Source: Panacagrimonas sp041603235 (GTDB lineage: Bacteria; Pseudomonadota; Gammaproteobacteria; Nevskiales; Nevskiaceae). Taken from it: DNA of 64,000 bases. Shown piece after piece: positions 52,379 through 60,940 of the stretch (positions within the stretch are counted from its first letter, which is position 1; each line of letters starts with the position of its first letter). Under the pieces are notes generated by a model, which was not told the origin of the DNA, did no database searches, and was given only the letters and a program-made list of their open reading frames with translations. The position numbers and the translations under genes were made by a program. The stretch lies in NCBI GenBank assembly GCA_041603235.1, contig JBFIES010000005.1, forward strand, positions 62,001 through 126,000, written 5' to 3'.

Positions 52379-52783
52379 TCAGGCGATGAGTTGGTAGCAA
52401 ACCCAGAAAATCATGCCTACCTGAGCGAGGAAGAAGGTGGCGCGCAGCAGCACGAATGCCGGGGCCGTGCTGATGAGATGGGACAGGCTCTGTCCCACAC
52501 GCGCGACCAGAATGAAGGTCGCGAGGCCATCTACCACAGGGCTCTTGCCCATTAGCGCAGCGATCACCACGACGGCAACGAAAAGGGGAAAATTCTCCAC
52601 ACAATTCAGGTGCGCGCCCTTCGCTCGGACCATAAAAGCTGGGTCTTGGTTGACCTCAGCGCGCTCCCAGTCCGAGAACTTGCGACCTCCGAACAGCGCC
52701 ATCGGCACGCGGGGAAACGCGTAAGCCAGCGTCAGCAATTGCATCCACCCCACGTACAGCAACACGGCGATGAACCCGGTCAT
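52379..52783 (-). CDS. MAPEG-family membrane protein
   Basis: 134 residues with four membrane segments (about 3-20, 60-78, 84-100 and 112-132) and the MAPEG hallmark HLNCVENFPLFVAVVVIAALMG (about residues 58-79), the glutathione/lipid contact region. Eukaryotic members are glutathione transferases or eicosanoid enzymes; bacterial members of this length are mostly uncharacterised. Standing alone to the right of the aromatic island, it is probably the first gene of the original backbone. Confidence 0.88.
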   Translation of the reverse strand: MTGFIAVLLYVGWMQLLTLAYAFPRVPMALFGGRKFSDWERAEVNQDPAFMVRAKGAHLNCVENFPLFVAVVVIAALMGKSPVVDGLATFILVARVGQSLSHLISTAPAFVLLRATFFLAQVGMIFWVCYQLIA

Positions 52784-53438
52784 GGGTATTCCTTGTATGT
52801 CCGATTGAGAGGACCCTTACGCACTCAGCCCGCTAACAGATGCAAAAGCCGTGACCCCGCTGGCCATCGACACCGCCTTTCTGCACGTTGTGGTGACGGT
52901 TCTTTCGGTTCTTTCGGTTCTTTCGCCTGCCCGATTTCACCGATTTATTACTCAGAATTTCCGTAACGGCTGATGAAGTAGATGGACCCTTCGCGCAAGG
53001 CCGCAGGTGAAGTGAAACGCTGATCGTGGCGTAGGGATATTCGATAGCGGCCAGTGCCGACGGTCAGCTCTTGGCACAAGGCTGTCCGTCTCTCCCTAGT
53101 TGGTGGCGGCGAAGCGATCGAATTGGAACGGCCGATAGCGGCCATCCCGTTTCCGCCGCTCTGGCGCAAGACCGGCGATAAATGCCGCAGGTTGCCGGCA
53201 TTTGGCTGGGCCAATCAAGATTCTGAAACGGGCGGGGCCTTACCTAAAGCTGGCCAGCCCGCATCGCCTGATCTGCTTCCGTCAACGGCACTAACTGCTT
53301 TGATATTTGGCGGCGTACTGCCTTCTCCGTGCCCTGTGGTGCGGGCTTTTGCGAGTCTCCGCTTTGGCTTTGCGCCGCTTGGCCTCACACTTCGCCCCCG
53401 CCGTGCAGGTCCTGCGTGGTTCATCAGTAGGTGTAATC
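52784..53438. other. 655-bp region without a supported gene
   Basis: Upstream of dbpA on the plus strand and of the MAPEG gene on the minus strand, so it should hold both promoters. Frames of 80-140 codons on both strands lack ribosome-binding sites and known folds. Contains the 9-bp tandem repeat at 52898-52925 and several short hairpins (for example CCCTGTGGTGCGGG near 53335). It may include decayed coding sequence. Confidence 0.45.
52898..52925 (+). repeat. Three copies of a 9-bp direct repeat (GGTTCTTTC)
   Basis: GGTTCTTTC occurs three times head to tail, with a final G. It is a short perfect microsatellite in non-coding DNA, 115 bases upstream of the MAPEG start on the opposite strand. 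It could vary in copy number by slippage. Confidence 0.9.
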
Positions 53439-54821
53439 GTGGAATCCTTGTCGTTCAATCAGCTTAGTTTGCGTCCCGAACTCTTACAGGCACTGGAATC
53501 GCTCCAGTACGAGCGGATGACGCCGATCCAGGCGCTGAGCCTGCCGCTGATGCTCAAGGGCAAGGATGTCATCGGCCAGGCGCGCACCGGCAGCGGCAAG
53601 ACAGCGGCCTATGGATTGGGGCTGCTTTCGCACATCGACCCCACGCTCATGCAAGTTCAGGCGCTGGTGCTGTGCCCGACGCGAGAGCTGGCGGACCAGA
53701 TTGCCAAGGAGATTCGTCGTCTGGCGCGCTGCCTGTCCAATATCAAGCTCAGTGTGCTCAGTGGTGGTATCTCGGCGCGGCCGCAAAACGCATCGCTCTC
53801 AAAACCGCCGCACATCATTGTGGGCATGGCAGGGCGCGTGCAGGAACATCTGGAGGCCGGCACATTGCTGCTGGACCAGCTTCGCGTTCTGGTGCTGGAT
53901 GAAGCGGATCGCATGCTCGATTCAGACTTTGAACAGGCCAGCCGAGCCATCGTGGCGCAGGCTCCGGCGCAGCGACAAACCCTGTTTTTCTCGGCAACCT
54001 TTCCCGAAGCGGTGCGCAGTCTGAGCCAAAAGTTGCAAAAGCATCCGGTGGAAGCCAGCGTGGATACCGCTGCGGTGGCACCAGAAGTTGCCCAGACCTT
54101 TCACGAAGTCGAACCGCAACGTCGCTTTGACGCACTGGTTCACCTGCTCAGCCTGCATCGGCCGGAATCGGCGCTGGTTTTCTGCCACACCAAAAAGGAT
54201 GCGCAGGAGGTTCAGACGCAGCTTGCCAAGCGACAGTTCTCGGTGCTCGGTCTGCATGGCGATATCGATCAGCGTGAGCGCGATGAGGTTCTGGTGAAAT
54301 TTGCCAATGGCAGCTGTCGGGTGCTGGTTGCAACCGATGTCGCGGCACGCGGCCTGGACATCAAGAATCTTGCGGCCGTCATCAGTTACGAACTGCCCAA
54401 GGAGCCGGACATGCATGTGCATCGGGTCGGGCGAACCGGTCGTGCCGGCAAGAGCGGTGTCGCCATGCATCTTTTTTCCAGCAGCGAACGCTCACGCCTG
54501 ACCGAAATTGAACATCGCCTCGATTTCAAAGCCGACGTGCGAAAGATTCCGCGCAGCGGCCTGGCCAATGATCAGCCTCTGCCGAGTACGGTGATGACAC
54601 TCTGCGTGGACGGCGGACGCAGCGACAAATTGCGACCAGGCGATCTGCTGGGCGCCTTGGCTGGCGGCGCCGGCATCGAAAAGGACGCCGTGGGCAAGAT
54701 CAATACTTTTGACACCCGCACCTATGTGGCCATCGACAAGAAAGTGATTCAGCGCGCGATGCAGGCACTGAAGGCGGGCAACATCAAGGGCCGCAAATTC
54801 AGGGTCCGCCTGATCGATTGA
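53439..54821 (+). CDS. dbpA: DEAD-box RNA helicase DbpA
   Basis: 460 residues from GTG 53439, matching the usual DbpA length; in-frame sequence back to 53307 looks non-coding. Helicase motifs: ARTGSGKT (I), PTRELADQ (Ia), DEADRML (II), SAT (III), ATDVAARGLDI (V), HRVGRTGRAG (VI). The C-terminal 75 residues form the DbpA RNA-binding domain (LRPGDLLGALAGGAGIEKDAVGKINTFDTRTYVAI) that binds hairpin 92 of 23S rRNA. Role: late assembly of the 50S ribosomal subunit. Confidence 0.93.
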   Translation: MESLSFNQLSLRPELLQALESLQYERMTPIQALSLPLMLKGKDVIGQARTGSGKTAAYGLGLLSHIDPTLMQVQALVLCPTRELADQIAKEIRRLARCLSNIKLSVLSGGISARPQNASLSKPPHIIVGMAGRVQEHLEAGTLLLDQLRVLVLDEADRMLDSDFEQASRAIVAQAPAQRQTLFFSATFPEAVRSLSQKLQKHPVEASVDTAAVAPEVAQTFHEVEPQRRFDALVHLLSLHRPESALVFCHTKKDAQEVQTQLAKRQFSVLGLHGDIDQRERDEVLVKFANGSCRVLVATDVAARGLDIKNLAAVISYELPKEPDMHVHRVGRTGRAGKSGVAMHLFSSSERSRLTEIEHRLDFKADVRKIPRSGLANDQPLPSTVMTLCVDGGRSDKLRPGDLLGALAGGAGIEKDAVGKINTFDTRTYVAIDKKVIQRAMQALKAGNIKGRKFRVRLID

Positions 54822-54914
54822 AGCTGCGCCGCCGGGCTGAGGGCTCTCCCCTCATGCATCGCCGCAGACTGCGCGCTAGTCTCGTGGGCTGGCCCGCAGT
54901 CGGAGTGTCTGAAG

Positions 54915-55451
54915 ATGAGTGACAGCATCAAGGTGTGTGGAGAAGGGAGCCTTTCCAACAGTTTTCTGGGCGACACAGTGCAGGTCTGTGTTGTCAGCCG
55001 AGACTGGAAGCGAACCGTGGACGGCTTCGTCAAGATGGGCATCGGCCCGTGGCGTGTCTACACCTTTGGACCGGGCACCGTTACCGATCAGACCTACATG
55101 GGAAAGCCGCAGGAGTATTCCATGCGCCTGGCCTTGGCCACGTCCGGCAACATGCTGTGGGAAGTGATCCAGCCTCTGGAAGGGCCGAGCATCTATAAGG
55201 ACTTTCTGCAGAAGCATGGTGAAGGGGTGCAGCACGTTGCGCAGTCCTGTCAGGACAAGCCCTTCGAGCAAAAGTTGGCAGATTTTGCAGCCGCCGGTTG
55301 CCCGATGATCCAGTCCGGGACCTGGCAAGGCGTGCGCTATGCCTACTTTGGAACCGACGACAAGATTGCCACCACGGTCGAGATTTTTGATTTTCCCGCA
55401 GACTTCGTTTTTCCCGAGCCAGACCTGTGGGTGCCAGGACCGCCATCCTGA
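54915..55451 (+). CDS. VOC/glyoxalase-like protein
   Basis: 178 residues. Vicinal-oxygen-chelate fold like methylmalonyl-CoA epimerase: QVCVVSRDWKRTVDGFVKMGIGPWRVYTF, WEVIQPLEGPSIYKDFLQKHGEGVQHVA and the C-terminal TTVEIFDFPADF, supplying candidate His/Glu metal ligands. This subfamily occurs in steroid and hydrocarbon degraders, but the reaction is not known. Follows dbpA by 94 bases. Confidence 0.8.
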   Translation: MSDSIKVCGEGSLSNSFLGDTVQVCVVSRDWKRTVDGFVKMGIGPWRVYTFGPGTVTDQTYMGKPQEYSMRLALATSGNMLWEVIQPLEGPSIYKDFLQKHGEGVQHVAQSCQDKPFEQKLADFAAAGCPMIQSGTWQGVRYAYFGTDDKIATTVEIFDFPADFVFPEPDLWVPGPPS

Positions 55452-55518
55452 GGCGCAAGCTGGGAAAACAGGAGATGTCACGCCTTGCTTCGTCCGTGAA
55501 TTTGTTTGCTTGAACAAA

Positions 55519-55554
55519 TAATAAAAAAGCGGGGCAGCCTGATGACTGCCCCGC
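55519..55554 (-). terminator. Terminator of the phytase-like gene
   Basis: 9-bp stem GCGGGGCAG / CTGCCCCGC with an 8-base loop. On the minus strand the stem is followed by TTTTTTATTATTT. It lies about 20 bases past the stop of the phytase-like gene and between convergent genes. Confidence 0.93.
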
Positions 55555-55574
55555 CTCCGATGATGCAAGCCGCT

Positions 55575-57917
55575 CTATTTTTTGGAGCGGTTTTTCTTCC
55601 GAAACAACTTGTCCTGCTTGCCAAGTTCAATGAACTGGGTCTCGCCAGACCAGTCTTCAACGCCGTCGTTGTCGGTCACGACAAAGGTGTTGCCCTTGTC
55701 GGTTATGGCAACACCTTCGGGCTTGTCAGTGACCAGGCCATTGCTGGCCAGGAGTTCCGGCAGCAGATCAAAGACCTTCTTCTCCTTGCCGGAGATCAGG
55801 CCATCGCGCGCATCTTTCATGTCCACCTTGACCAGGGTCTTGAGCGCTGCGAAGTTGCCGGTGCGATTGTCGCGCTCGATCAGCACGTACTCGCCCTCAG
55901 GTGTGCGCGTGATTTCTGACAGGCCGACCCATGAAGCATTCTCCGGCAGTGCTGCCAGTTCCCAGGCGATGCTGTTCCATCGCGCGCGTTTTACGTCGTA
56001 GACCCAGATGCGTGAATGATTGGGTTCGCCATTGGCATTGAGACCGCCGGCATCGTCATCAAGGCCTTCACACCCGGCAGTGGTGTAGTCCCAGCCGCGC
56101 TGCTGAGCGACCAGAATCTCGTAGTTACCACGCTTGCCCGGCGCAATGGCCAGACCTTCGAACCCCGAACCCAGCGTGCCGCGATTCTCGGAAGCTGCAC
56201 GGCAGGCGAGGATGTTTGCGGGCAGGCCGATCTCGTTGATCACGTTGCCGGCTGCATCGAGTTGCAGCAACCGGTTGGGGCGGCTGTCGCTGGCATTGCC
56301 CTCGCTGGCAACCCAGAGGCTGCCATCGGGGGCAATGGCAATGCCTTCCGGATCGAAATCACCGCTGCCCCCAGCGATGTTGATGGCACCGGTGACCAAT
56401 GCGGGTGATCGCGCGGCATCAATCTCAAAGATGCGGCTTTGGCTGTAGTAGGAATCCCAAACCGCCAGCAGTTTGTCGCGTTTGCCGGGTTTGGCGACCA
56501 TGCCTGACAGCGCCGACCATGCAAGGGCTTTGCCTTGCTCGCTCGATGACTTGATCTGCGGATACGCCTCGCCGTGCTTGCTGAGCGCGTAGATCATCAC
56601 GCTGGAGCGCACGCCGAAGCTGGGGTCATCTTCTTCGCCAGAAGCGATCAGCAGATTACGCGAGGGAATGGCGAGCAGACCTTCCGGGCCCAGCGGCGCA
56701 GGCAGAACCTGCTCGAATCTGGGCTGGTCGCCGTGCAGGGTGTATACCGCAATGAAGCTGCCGCGCTCGCTGCCGACGAACAGATACGGGTCGCGACCGA
56801 AACGCGCGGAGGTCACCGACTCCGGTTCGCTGCCTTTGTTCTCGGAGCGATCCTCCGGGTAATGGCCAGACTCCACCGCAATCTTTTCAAAACGATTGCC
56901 ACTGTCGTAGACAAGCTGGCCATCGCTGCTGAACAGGCTGAAACCGCGGCTGCCGCCAAACAGGTCACCTTCGTTAGCTGTTGCAATGAGATTCTTGTTG
57001 CCAATGTTCACCCAGCTGATGGCGTCGGGTTCGCGAGGCACGTCAGCGATGTTATCGGTCAGTGAAATGATGCCGTCTTCCTTGTTGTCGACGCCAAACA
57101 AATCCACGGTACCTGCGGAAAAATCACGGATCACATTGCCGCTGGCCAGATCCACCACTGCGATGTGATTGTTTTCCTGAAGGCTGACCACCGCCTGATT
57201 ATCATCATTGATGTCGATGAATTCCGGTTCCGGATCATTGGGGGCATAAGTGGCAAGACCGCTGAGCGAAACATCGCGGCGACGCCAGTGCGCCGGGCCG
57301 CCGACAAGATCGACAATGACCATGTAACCCGCTGGCAATTGCGGCAGGCCGCCTTCAACGCCATCAACCGTGATGTCTTCATCACGTTCGTTTTCGATGG
57401 CAATGGCAGCGTAACGACGGTCCTTGCTGATCTTGAGCGAGTCCGGCTGTCCGCCAAGGTCGAGTTCAGAAACGATCACGCGAGTGCTCAGGTCAATCAC
57501 CACCAGCTTGCCGCTGGGGCTAGTGAAAGACGCGCTGGTATTGACCGCTACAAGGGCGTAGCGATTGCCCAGAACATCTACGGACGTCGGTTCGCCGCCC
57601 ACTTCCAGCTTGCCCATGGGCATGGGTTTGGCAGGATTCGTGATATCGATCAGGCCAATCTGTTGCAGCGGGCTGTCGGTATAGACCAGCGTCATGCCGT
57701 CCTGGGTGGCGGCGATGATTTCGGAAACTGTTTCATCCGAAATGTCTGCGTTGTTGGTGTAGTTGAAGAAGGTGCCGACGCGTTGAAACGCTGCCTTGTG
57801 CGCCTGTTCCGGCTTGTGATGCGACTTCTTCTTGTTGTCCTCGTGGGCCATGGCCGCGTGACTGCTGACAGTCATCATCAAGGCGGCGAGCACAGCGGTG
57901 CTCTTGGGTGAAACCAT
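55575..57917 (-). CDS. Secreted beta-propeller protein with esterase-like/phytase-like domain
   Basis: 780 residues from ATG 57917 (AGGAG eight bases upstream). Signal peptide about 1-23 (ending SHAAMA). The first 400 residues form a propeller of repeats (GEPTSVDVLGNRYALVAVN, GQPDSLKISKDRRYAAIAIEN), and the C-terminal 350 residues match the phytase-like family (PF13449): FDPEGIAIAPDGSLWVASEGN, GFEGLAIAPG, WVGLSEITRTPEGEYVLIERDN and KPEGVAITDKGNTFVVTDND. Acidic loops suggest Ca2+ binding. It may hydrolyse phosphate or other esters outside the cell; not proved. Single gene with its own terminator. Confidence 0.87.
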   Translation of the reverse strand: MVSPKSTAVLAALMMTVSSHAAMAHEDNKKKSHHKPEQAHKAAFQRVGTFFNYTNNADISDETVSEIIAATQDGMTLVYTDSPLQQIGLIDITNPAKPMPMGKLEVGGEPTSVDVLGNRYALVAVNTSASFTSPSGKLVVIDLSTRVIVSELDLGGQPDSLKISKDRRYAAIAIENERDEDITVDGVEGGLPQLPAGYMVIVDLVGGPAHWRRRDVSLSGLATYAPNDPEPEFIDINDDNQAVVSLQENNHIAVVDLASGNVIRDFSAGTVDLFGVDNKEDGIISLTDNIADVPREPDAISWVNIGNKNLIATANEGDLFGGSRGFSLFSSDGQLVYDSGNRFEKIAVESGHYPEDRSENKGSEPESVTSARFGRDPYLFVGSERGSFIAVYTLHGDQPRFEQVLPAPLGPEGLLAIPSRNLLIASGEEDDPSFGVRSSVMIYALSKHGEAYPQIKSSSEQGKALAWSALSGMVAKPGKRDKLLAVWDSYYSQSRIFEIDAARSPALVTGAINIAGGSGDFDPEGIAIAPDGSLWVASEGNASDSRPNRLLQLDAAGNVINEIGLPANILACRAASENRGTLGSGFEGLAIAPGKRGNYEILVAQQRGWDYTTAGCEGLDDDAGGLNANGEPNHSRIWVYDVKRARWNSIAWELAALPENASWVGLSEITRTPEGEYVLIERDNRTGNFAALKTLVKVDMKDARDGLISGKEKKVFDLLPELLASNGLVTDKPEGVAITDKGNTFVVTDNDGVEDWSGETQFIELGKQDKLFRKKNRSKK

Positions 57918-58177
57918 CGTGTTCTCTCCTGGGGTGCGCGAATGTGTCTGCGTGTCGTGTGCTGCGTGCTCGACAACGCTGCGCACCCTAAACACCGAAT
58001 ATTTAAATTCCGTGCCAATTCTGTGACACCCGGTCGGCCCGTGGGTCGGCTGAATGAGCGCCGGGCCGTGCGAGAGGGGTCGGCACTCAGCGACGCAGGT
58101 GCAGGAATTCTCCCCCTGCCGCTGATGAGGCAGAAATCCAGCACCGATCAGACCAATTTGTATCTTCGGAATTAAAG

Positions 58178-58206
58178 TTGACAGTGTTCTGTTAACAGTG
58201 TCTACT
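58178..58206 (+). promoter_or_regulatory. Promoter overlapping a palindromic operator before tetR
   Basis: TTGACA (58178-58183), 17-bp spacer, TCTACT (58201-58206). The spacer contains the perfect palindrome CTGTTAACAG (58189-58198) flanked by two ACAGTGT copies. A TetR dimer here would block RNA polymerase. The predicted transcription start falls on or next to the ATG at 58213, so the mRNA may be leaderless. Confidence 0.6.
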
Positions 58207-58212
58207 TATGCT

Positions 58213-58890
58213 ATGGCCAGACCTAAACTTTCTGAAGACGCACGCGCCCTGAAGCGGGAAGACATTCTCGATGCCGCCATGACGGTGTTCGAGCAACAGG
58301 GGGGACTCGAGTCGCTGAGCTTTCGCAAGCTCGCCGTCGAGATGGGCCTCAGCTATTCGGCGTCCTATCGCTACTTTGCGAACAAGGCCGAGCTTGTTGA
58401 TGCGCTGCGTGCCAGAGCGTTTCGCTGGATTGAACAGGCGATGATCAAGGAGATCGACACCAGCACCAGCCCGGACGAGCAACTCAATGCGCTGGCCGCC
58501 GCTTACATCAACGCAGGCGTCGAGCGACCGGCCCGCTACGCCCTGATGTTCTTTGAGCTCAAGGAGCAGGATCAGTCGAGCCGCTCGCTTGAGTTGAAGG
58601 CTGCCAAGCGCGACGCGCTGGATGTCTGCACCCAGGTCATCGCAGCAGGTCAGGCCAGTGGCGCCTTTCCAGTGACCATGGACCCACTCACGGCCGCACA
58701 CCTTTTCTGGATTGGCGCGCACGGCGTCGTCTCCCTGCAAGTCTCTGGTCAGTTCGTGATGGGACGCAATCCGAAAATTCTGGTTCCCATGCTTGTTCGC
58801 ACGCTGAGACAAGGCATGGAGCACTACAACAGCGAATCGTCTGCCCTGACGAGCAGCGTTGAATTAAAGGAGATCAAACATGGCCGATGA
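58213..58890 (+). CDS. TetR-family transcriptional regulator
   Basis: 225 residues from ATG 58213; a GTG at 58198 is in frame but overlaps the operator. DNA-binding domain: REDILDAAMTVFEQQGGLESLSFRKLAVEMGLSYSASYRYFANKAELVDAL (about residues 14-64). The C-terminal domain resembles the TetR_C_33/WHG type. It overlaps the PF10118 gene by 11 bases and leads an operon reaching 61936, which it presumably represses through the site just upstream. Confidence 0.9.
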   Translation: MARPKLSEDARALKREDILDAAMTVFEQQGGLESLSFRKLAVEMGLSYSASYRYFANKAELVDALRARAFRWIEQAMIKEIDTSTSPDEQLNALAAAYINAGVERPARYALMFFELKEQDQSSRSLELKAAKRDALDVCTQVIAAGQASGAFPVTMDPLTAAHLFWIGAHGVVSLQVSGQFVMGRNPKILVPMLVRTLRQGMEHYNSESSALTSSVELKEIKHGR

Positions 58891-59815
58891 ACTTGCCCAA
58901 CGGCTGGCAGCGGATGCCAAGCCGATGCCCAAGCCACGAAAAATTGCCTTCGAGTTTCCCGACGACATCGATCCCAGCTGGATTCCGGGCGAACCGGAGT
59001 TGGCGGCCATGATGAACGGCGCCTCGCTGACCATGCCCTATCTGGAGCCCTTCCTGATCCGCACGGTGCGCGAGGCCACAAGGGATGTAGACGACGAGTT
59101 CATCACAGACAGTGGGCGCGCGTTCAACACGCAGGAGCAGTTCCACTATCAGGCGCATCGCCGATTCAATGAATTGCTCAAGGCCAAGCGTTATCCGGAG
59201 CTGGCGACTCTGGAAGATCAGATGAAAGAGAGCTATGCGCGCCTCAACCAGAAATCCCTGCGGAGACGCATGGCCTACACCGCCGGCTTCGAGTCCATGA
59301 CGCTGGGCGTGACCAAGTGGCTGATCGAGCAGAGGGTGTCATTGTTCAAGAATGCTGACTCCCGCGTGGTCTCCTTTGTGCTGTGGCACATGGTTGAGGA
59401 GACCGAGCACAAGTGTGTGGCCTATGACGTCTACAAGCATCTCTATGGGCGCAGCCTGAGTTCCTATCTCGCCCGTATGATCGGTGTCTTCCATGGCTCA
59501 CTGGATGTCATGTGGAATTCCATGAAGGGCTACAAGATCATGCTGAAAAAGGATGGTCGTTGGGGCAGTCTGCGTTCACGTCTGCGACTTGCGCGTCATC
59601 TCGCCAGCTTCGTTCGTCACGTGGGGCCTTATCTTCTTCGTGCTGCACTTCCGTTTCACAATCCCCGAAGTGAGAAAGATCCGCAGTGGGTGCTCGACTG
59701 GCTGGCTGCACATGACCATGCGGAGCCTGGGGAAATTCCGCTGATTGATACGCGTGATCCGGTCATGCCCATCCCATTTCCAAAACAACTAGAAACAGCG
59801 AGGACGGCTGCCTGA
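58880..59815 (+). CDS. PF10118 predicted metal-dependent hydrolase
   Basis: 311 residues with AAGGAG seven bases before ATG. The PF10118 family has a ferritin-like helical core with conserved acids and histidines, here EQFHYQAHRRFNELL and HMVEETEHKCVAYDVYKHL, which resemble a di-metal site. Annotated as metal-dependent hydrolase, but a di-iron oxygenase-like role is conceivable; no reaction is proved. It has no signal or clear membrane segment. Its stop overlaps the start of the next gene (TGATG), so it is coupled to the SOI-like genes. Confidence 0.82.
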   Translation: MADELAQRLAADAKPMPKPRKIAFEFPDDIDPSWIPGEPELAAMMNGASLTMPYLEPFLIRTVREATRDVDDEFITDSGRAFNTQEQFHYQAHRRFNELLKAKRYPELATLEDQMKESYARLNQKSLRRRMAYTAGFESMTLGVTKWLIEQRVSLFKNADSRVVSFVLWHMVEETEHKCVAYDVYKHLYGRSLSSYLARMIGVFHGSLDVMWNSMKGYKIMLKKDGRWGSLRSRLRLARHLASFVRHVGPYLLRAALPFHNPRSEKDPQWVLDWLAAHDHAEPGEIPLIDTRDPVMPIPFPKQLETARTAA

Positions 59816-60309
59816 TGAATACGCTCGACCAACAACTCCGACCCTGCCGAAGAATGCTCATCGGTCACGGGGCCCTGCTGATTCTGGCCGCCGGGGTCAT
59901 CGGCTTCTGCTGGCTGTTCTTCATCATTGGTGAGATCAGCCTGTGGCCGATTCCCGGAAAGATTGACTACCAGTTCCCAGGCACCATGGACTCCTGGCGA
60001 ATGGCGCACCTTGAGGCATTGATGAATGGCACGATCGTCTGGATGGTGGCTGCGATTCTCCCGCTCATCCCGCTGAGTGTGAAGGCCTTGAAACGAACCG
60101 CATACAGCATTGTCATCGTGGCTTGGTCAATCGTGATTGCATCAACACTGGACCCGCTGTTTCCAGAAAGCCGAGGCCTGATTCCTTCGAGTTCCGTGAC
60201 CAACAATCTCGCCTTCGGCCTGTTCTTCGTGGGCATTGCCTTGGTGATGGGGCTCATGAGCGTGATCGCGTTCAAGGCGCTACGTCGGGAAGATCCTTCT
60301 TCTGAGTGA
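59815..60309 (+). CDS. Styrene-oxide-isomerase-like membrane protein, copy 1
   Basis: 164 residues, four membrane segments (about 15-40, 66-88, 97-115 and 131-155). It has the architecture I recall for StyC: GHG in helix 1, a polar loop FPGTMDSWRMAH, then H65 with MNG six residues on (HLEALMNG), equivalent to the heme-ligand His and catalytic Asn of styrene oxide isomerase. StyC converts epoxides to aldehydes (Meinwald rearrangement). The NRGL-type loop appears as ESRGLIPSS. Similarity is moderate; a different small-molecule role is possible. Confidence 0.62.
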   Translation: MNTLDQQLRPCRRMLIGHGALLILAAGVIGFCWLFFIIGEISLWPIPGKIDYQFPGTMDSWRMAHLEALMNGTIVWMVAAILPLIPLSVKALKRTAYSIVIVAWSIVIASTLDPLFPESRGLIPSSSVTNNLAFGLFFVGIALVMGLMSVIAFKALRREDPSSE

Positions 60310-60334
60310 GGCCTGCGCTGCCCGGGAGAGCACA

Positions 60335-60856
60335 ATGCTGACAAGCCCTGATTCGACATCTTCGTTGCTAGCCGCTGCTGAGCGTGGTCGTCTGCGCTTG
60401 CTCAAGCACGGAGCGATCATTGCGGTGATTGGTCTGCTGTCCGGGTTCGGGCTTGTCATCGCCATCCTGGAAGCCATTCATATCTGGCCTGTCACCATTC
60501 CCAGCGACGGCGCTATCCCCGGCAGCGAGCATGGCTGGCGGGTTGCGCACGTTGCGGGCGTGCTCAATGGTTTGATGATGATGATCATCGGCGTGGCCAT
60601 GGTGCATGCCTTGCCAAAATTGCGCGCCCAGGCCTGGATCGTCTGGAGCATGGTGTATACCGGCTACGGCAATACGGTTTTCTTCCATCTTGCCAACATT
60701 TCCAATAATCGCGGACTCTCCGCGGGAACCACCCGTTTCGGGGAAGCAGACTGGGCTGGCGTGATGGGCTATGTCCTCGGTGCGAGTACCATTCCATTCA
60801 CAATCATTGCGGTGGCCTTGCTCGGACTTGCGGCAGCACGAAGGCTTAGGGCCTGA
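60335..60856 (+). CDS. Styrene-oxide-isomerase-like membrane protein, copy 2
   Basis: 173 residues, four membrane segments. Closer to StyC than copy 1: KHGAIIAVIG, IPGSEHGWRVAH (H72, heme-ligand position) with VLNGLMM (N78), GYGNTVFFHLANISNNRGLSAGTTRFGEAD, which follows the StyC pattern NVGFYLF-NRGLTFGPNQFG. It lies 25 bases after copy 1. A heme-b dimer or a heterodimer of the two copies catalysing epoxide isomerisation is an inference from family structure. Confidence 0.7.
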   Translation: MLTSPDSTSSLLAAAERGRLRLLKHGAIIAVIGLLSGFGLVIAILEAIHIWPVTIPSDGAIPGSEHGWRVAHVAGVLNGLMMMIIGVAMVHALPKLRAQAWIVWSMVYTGYGNTVFFHLANISNNRGLSAGTTRFGEADWAGVMGYVLGASTIPFTIIAVALLGLAAARRLRA

Positions 60857-60940
60857 CCGCAATCCGACGTCGAGGCGCAGTTTGGCTTCCTGAGCACGCG
60901 TTTCAAACCGCATTCCAACGATCAGAACGAGGAGTACAGC

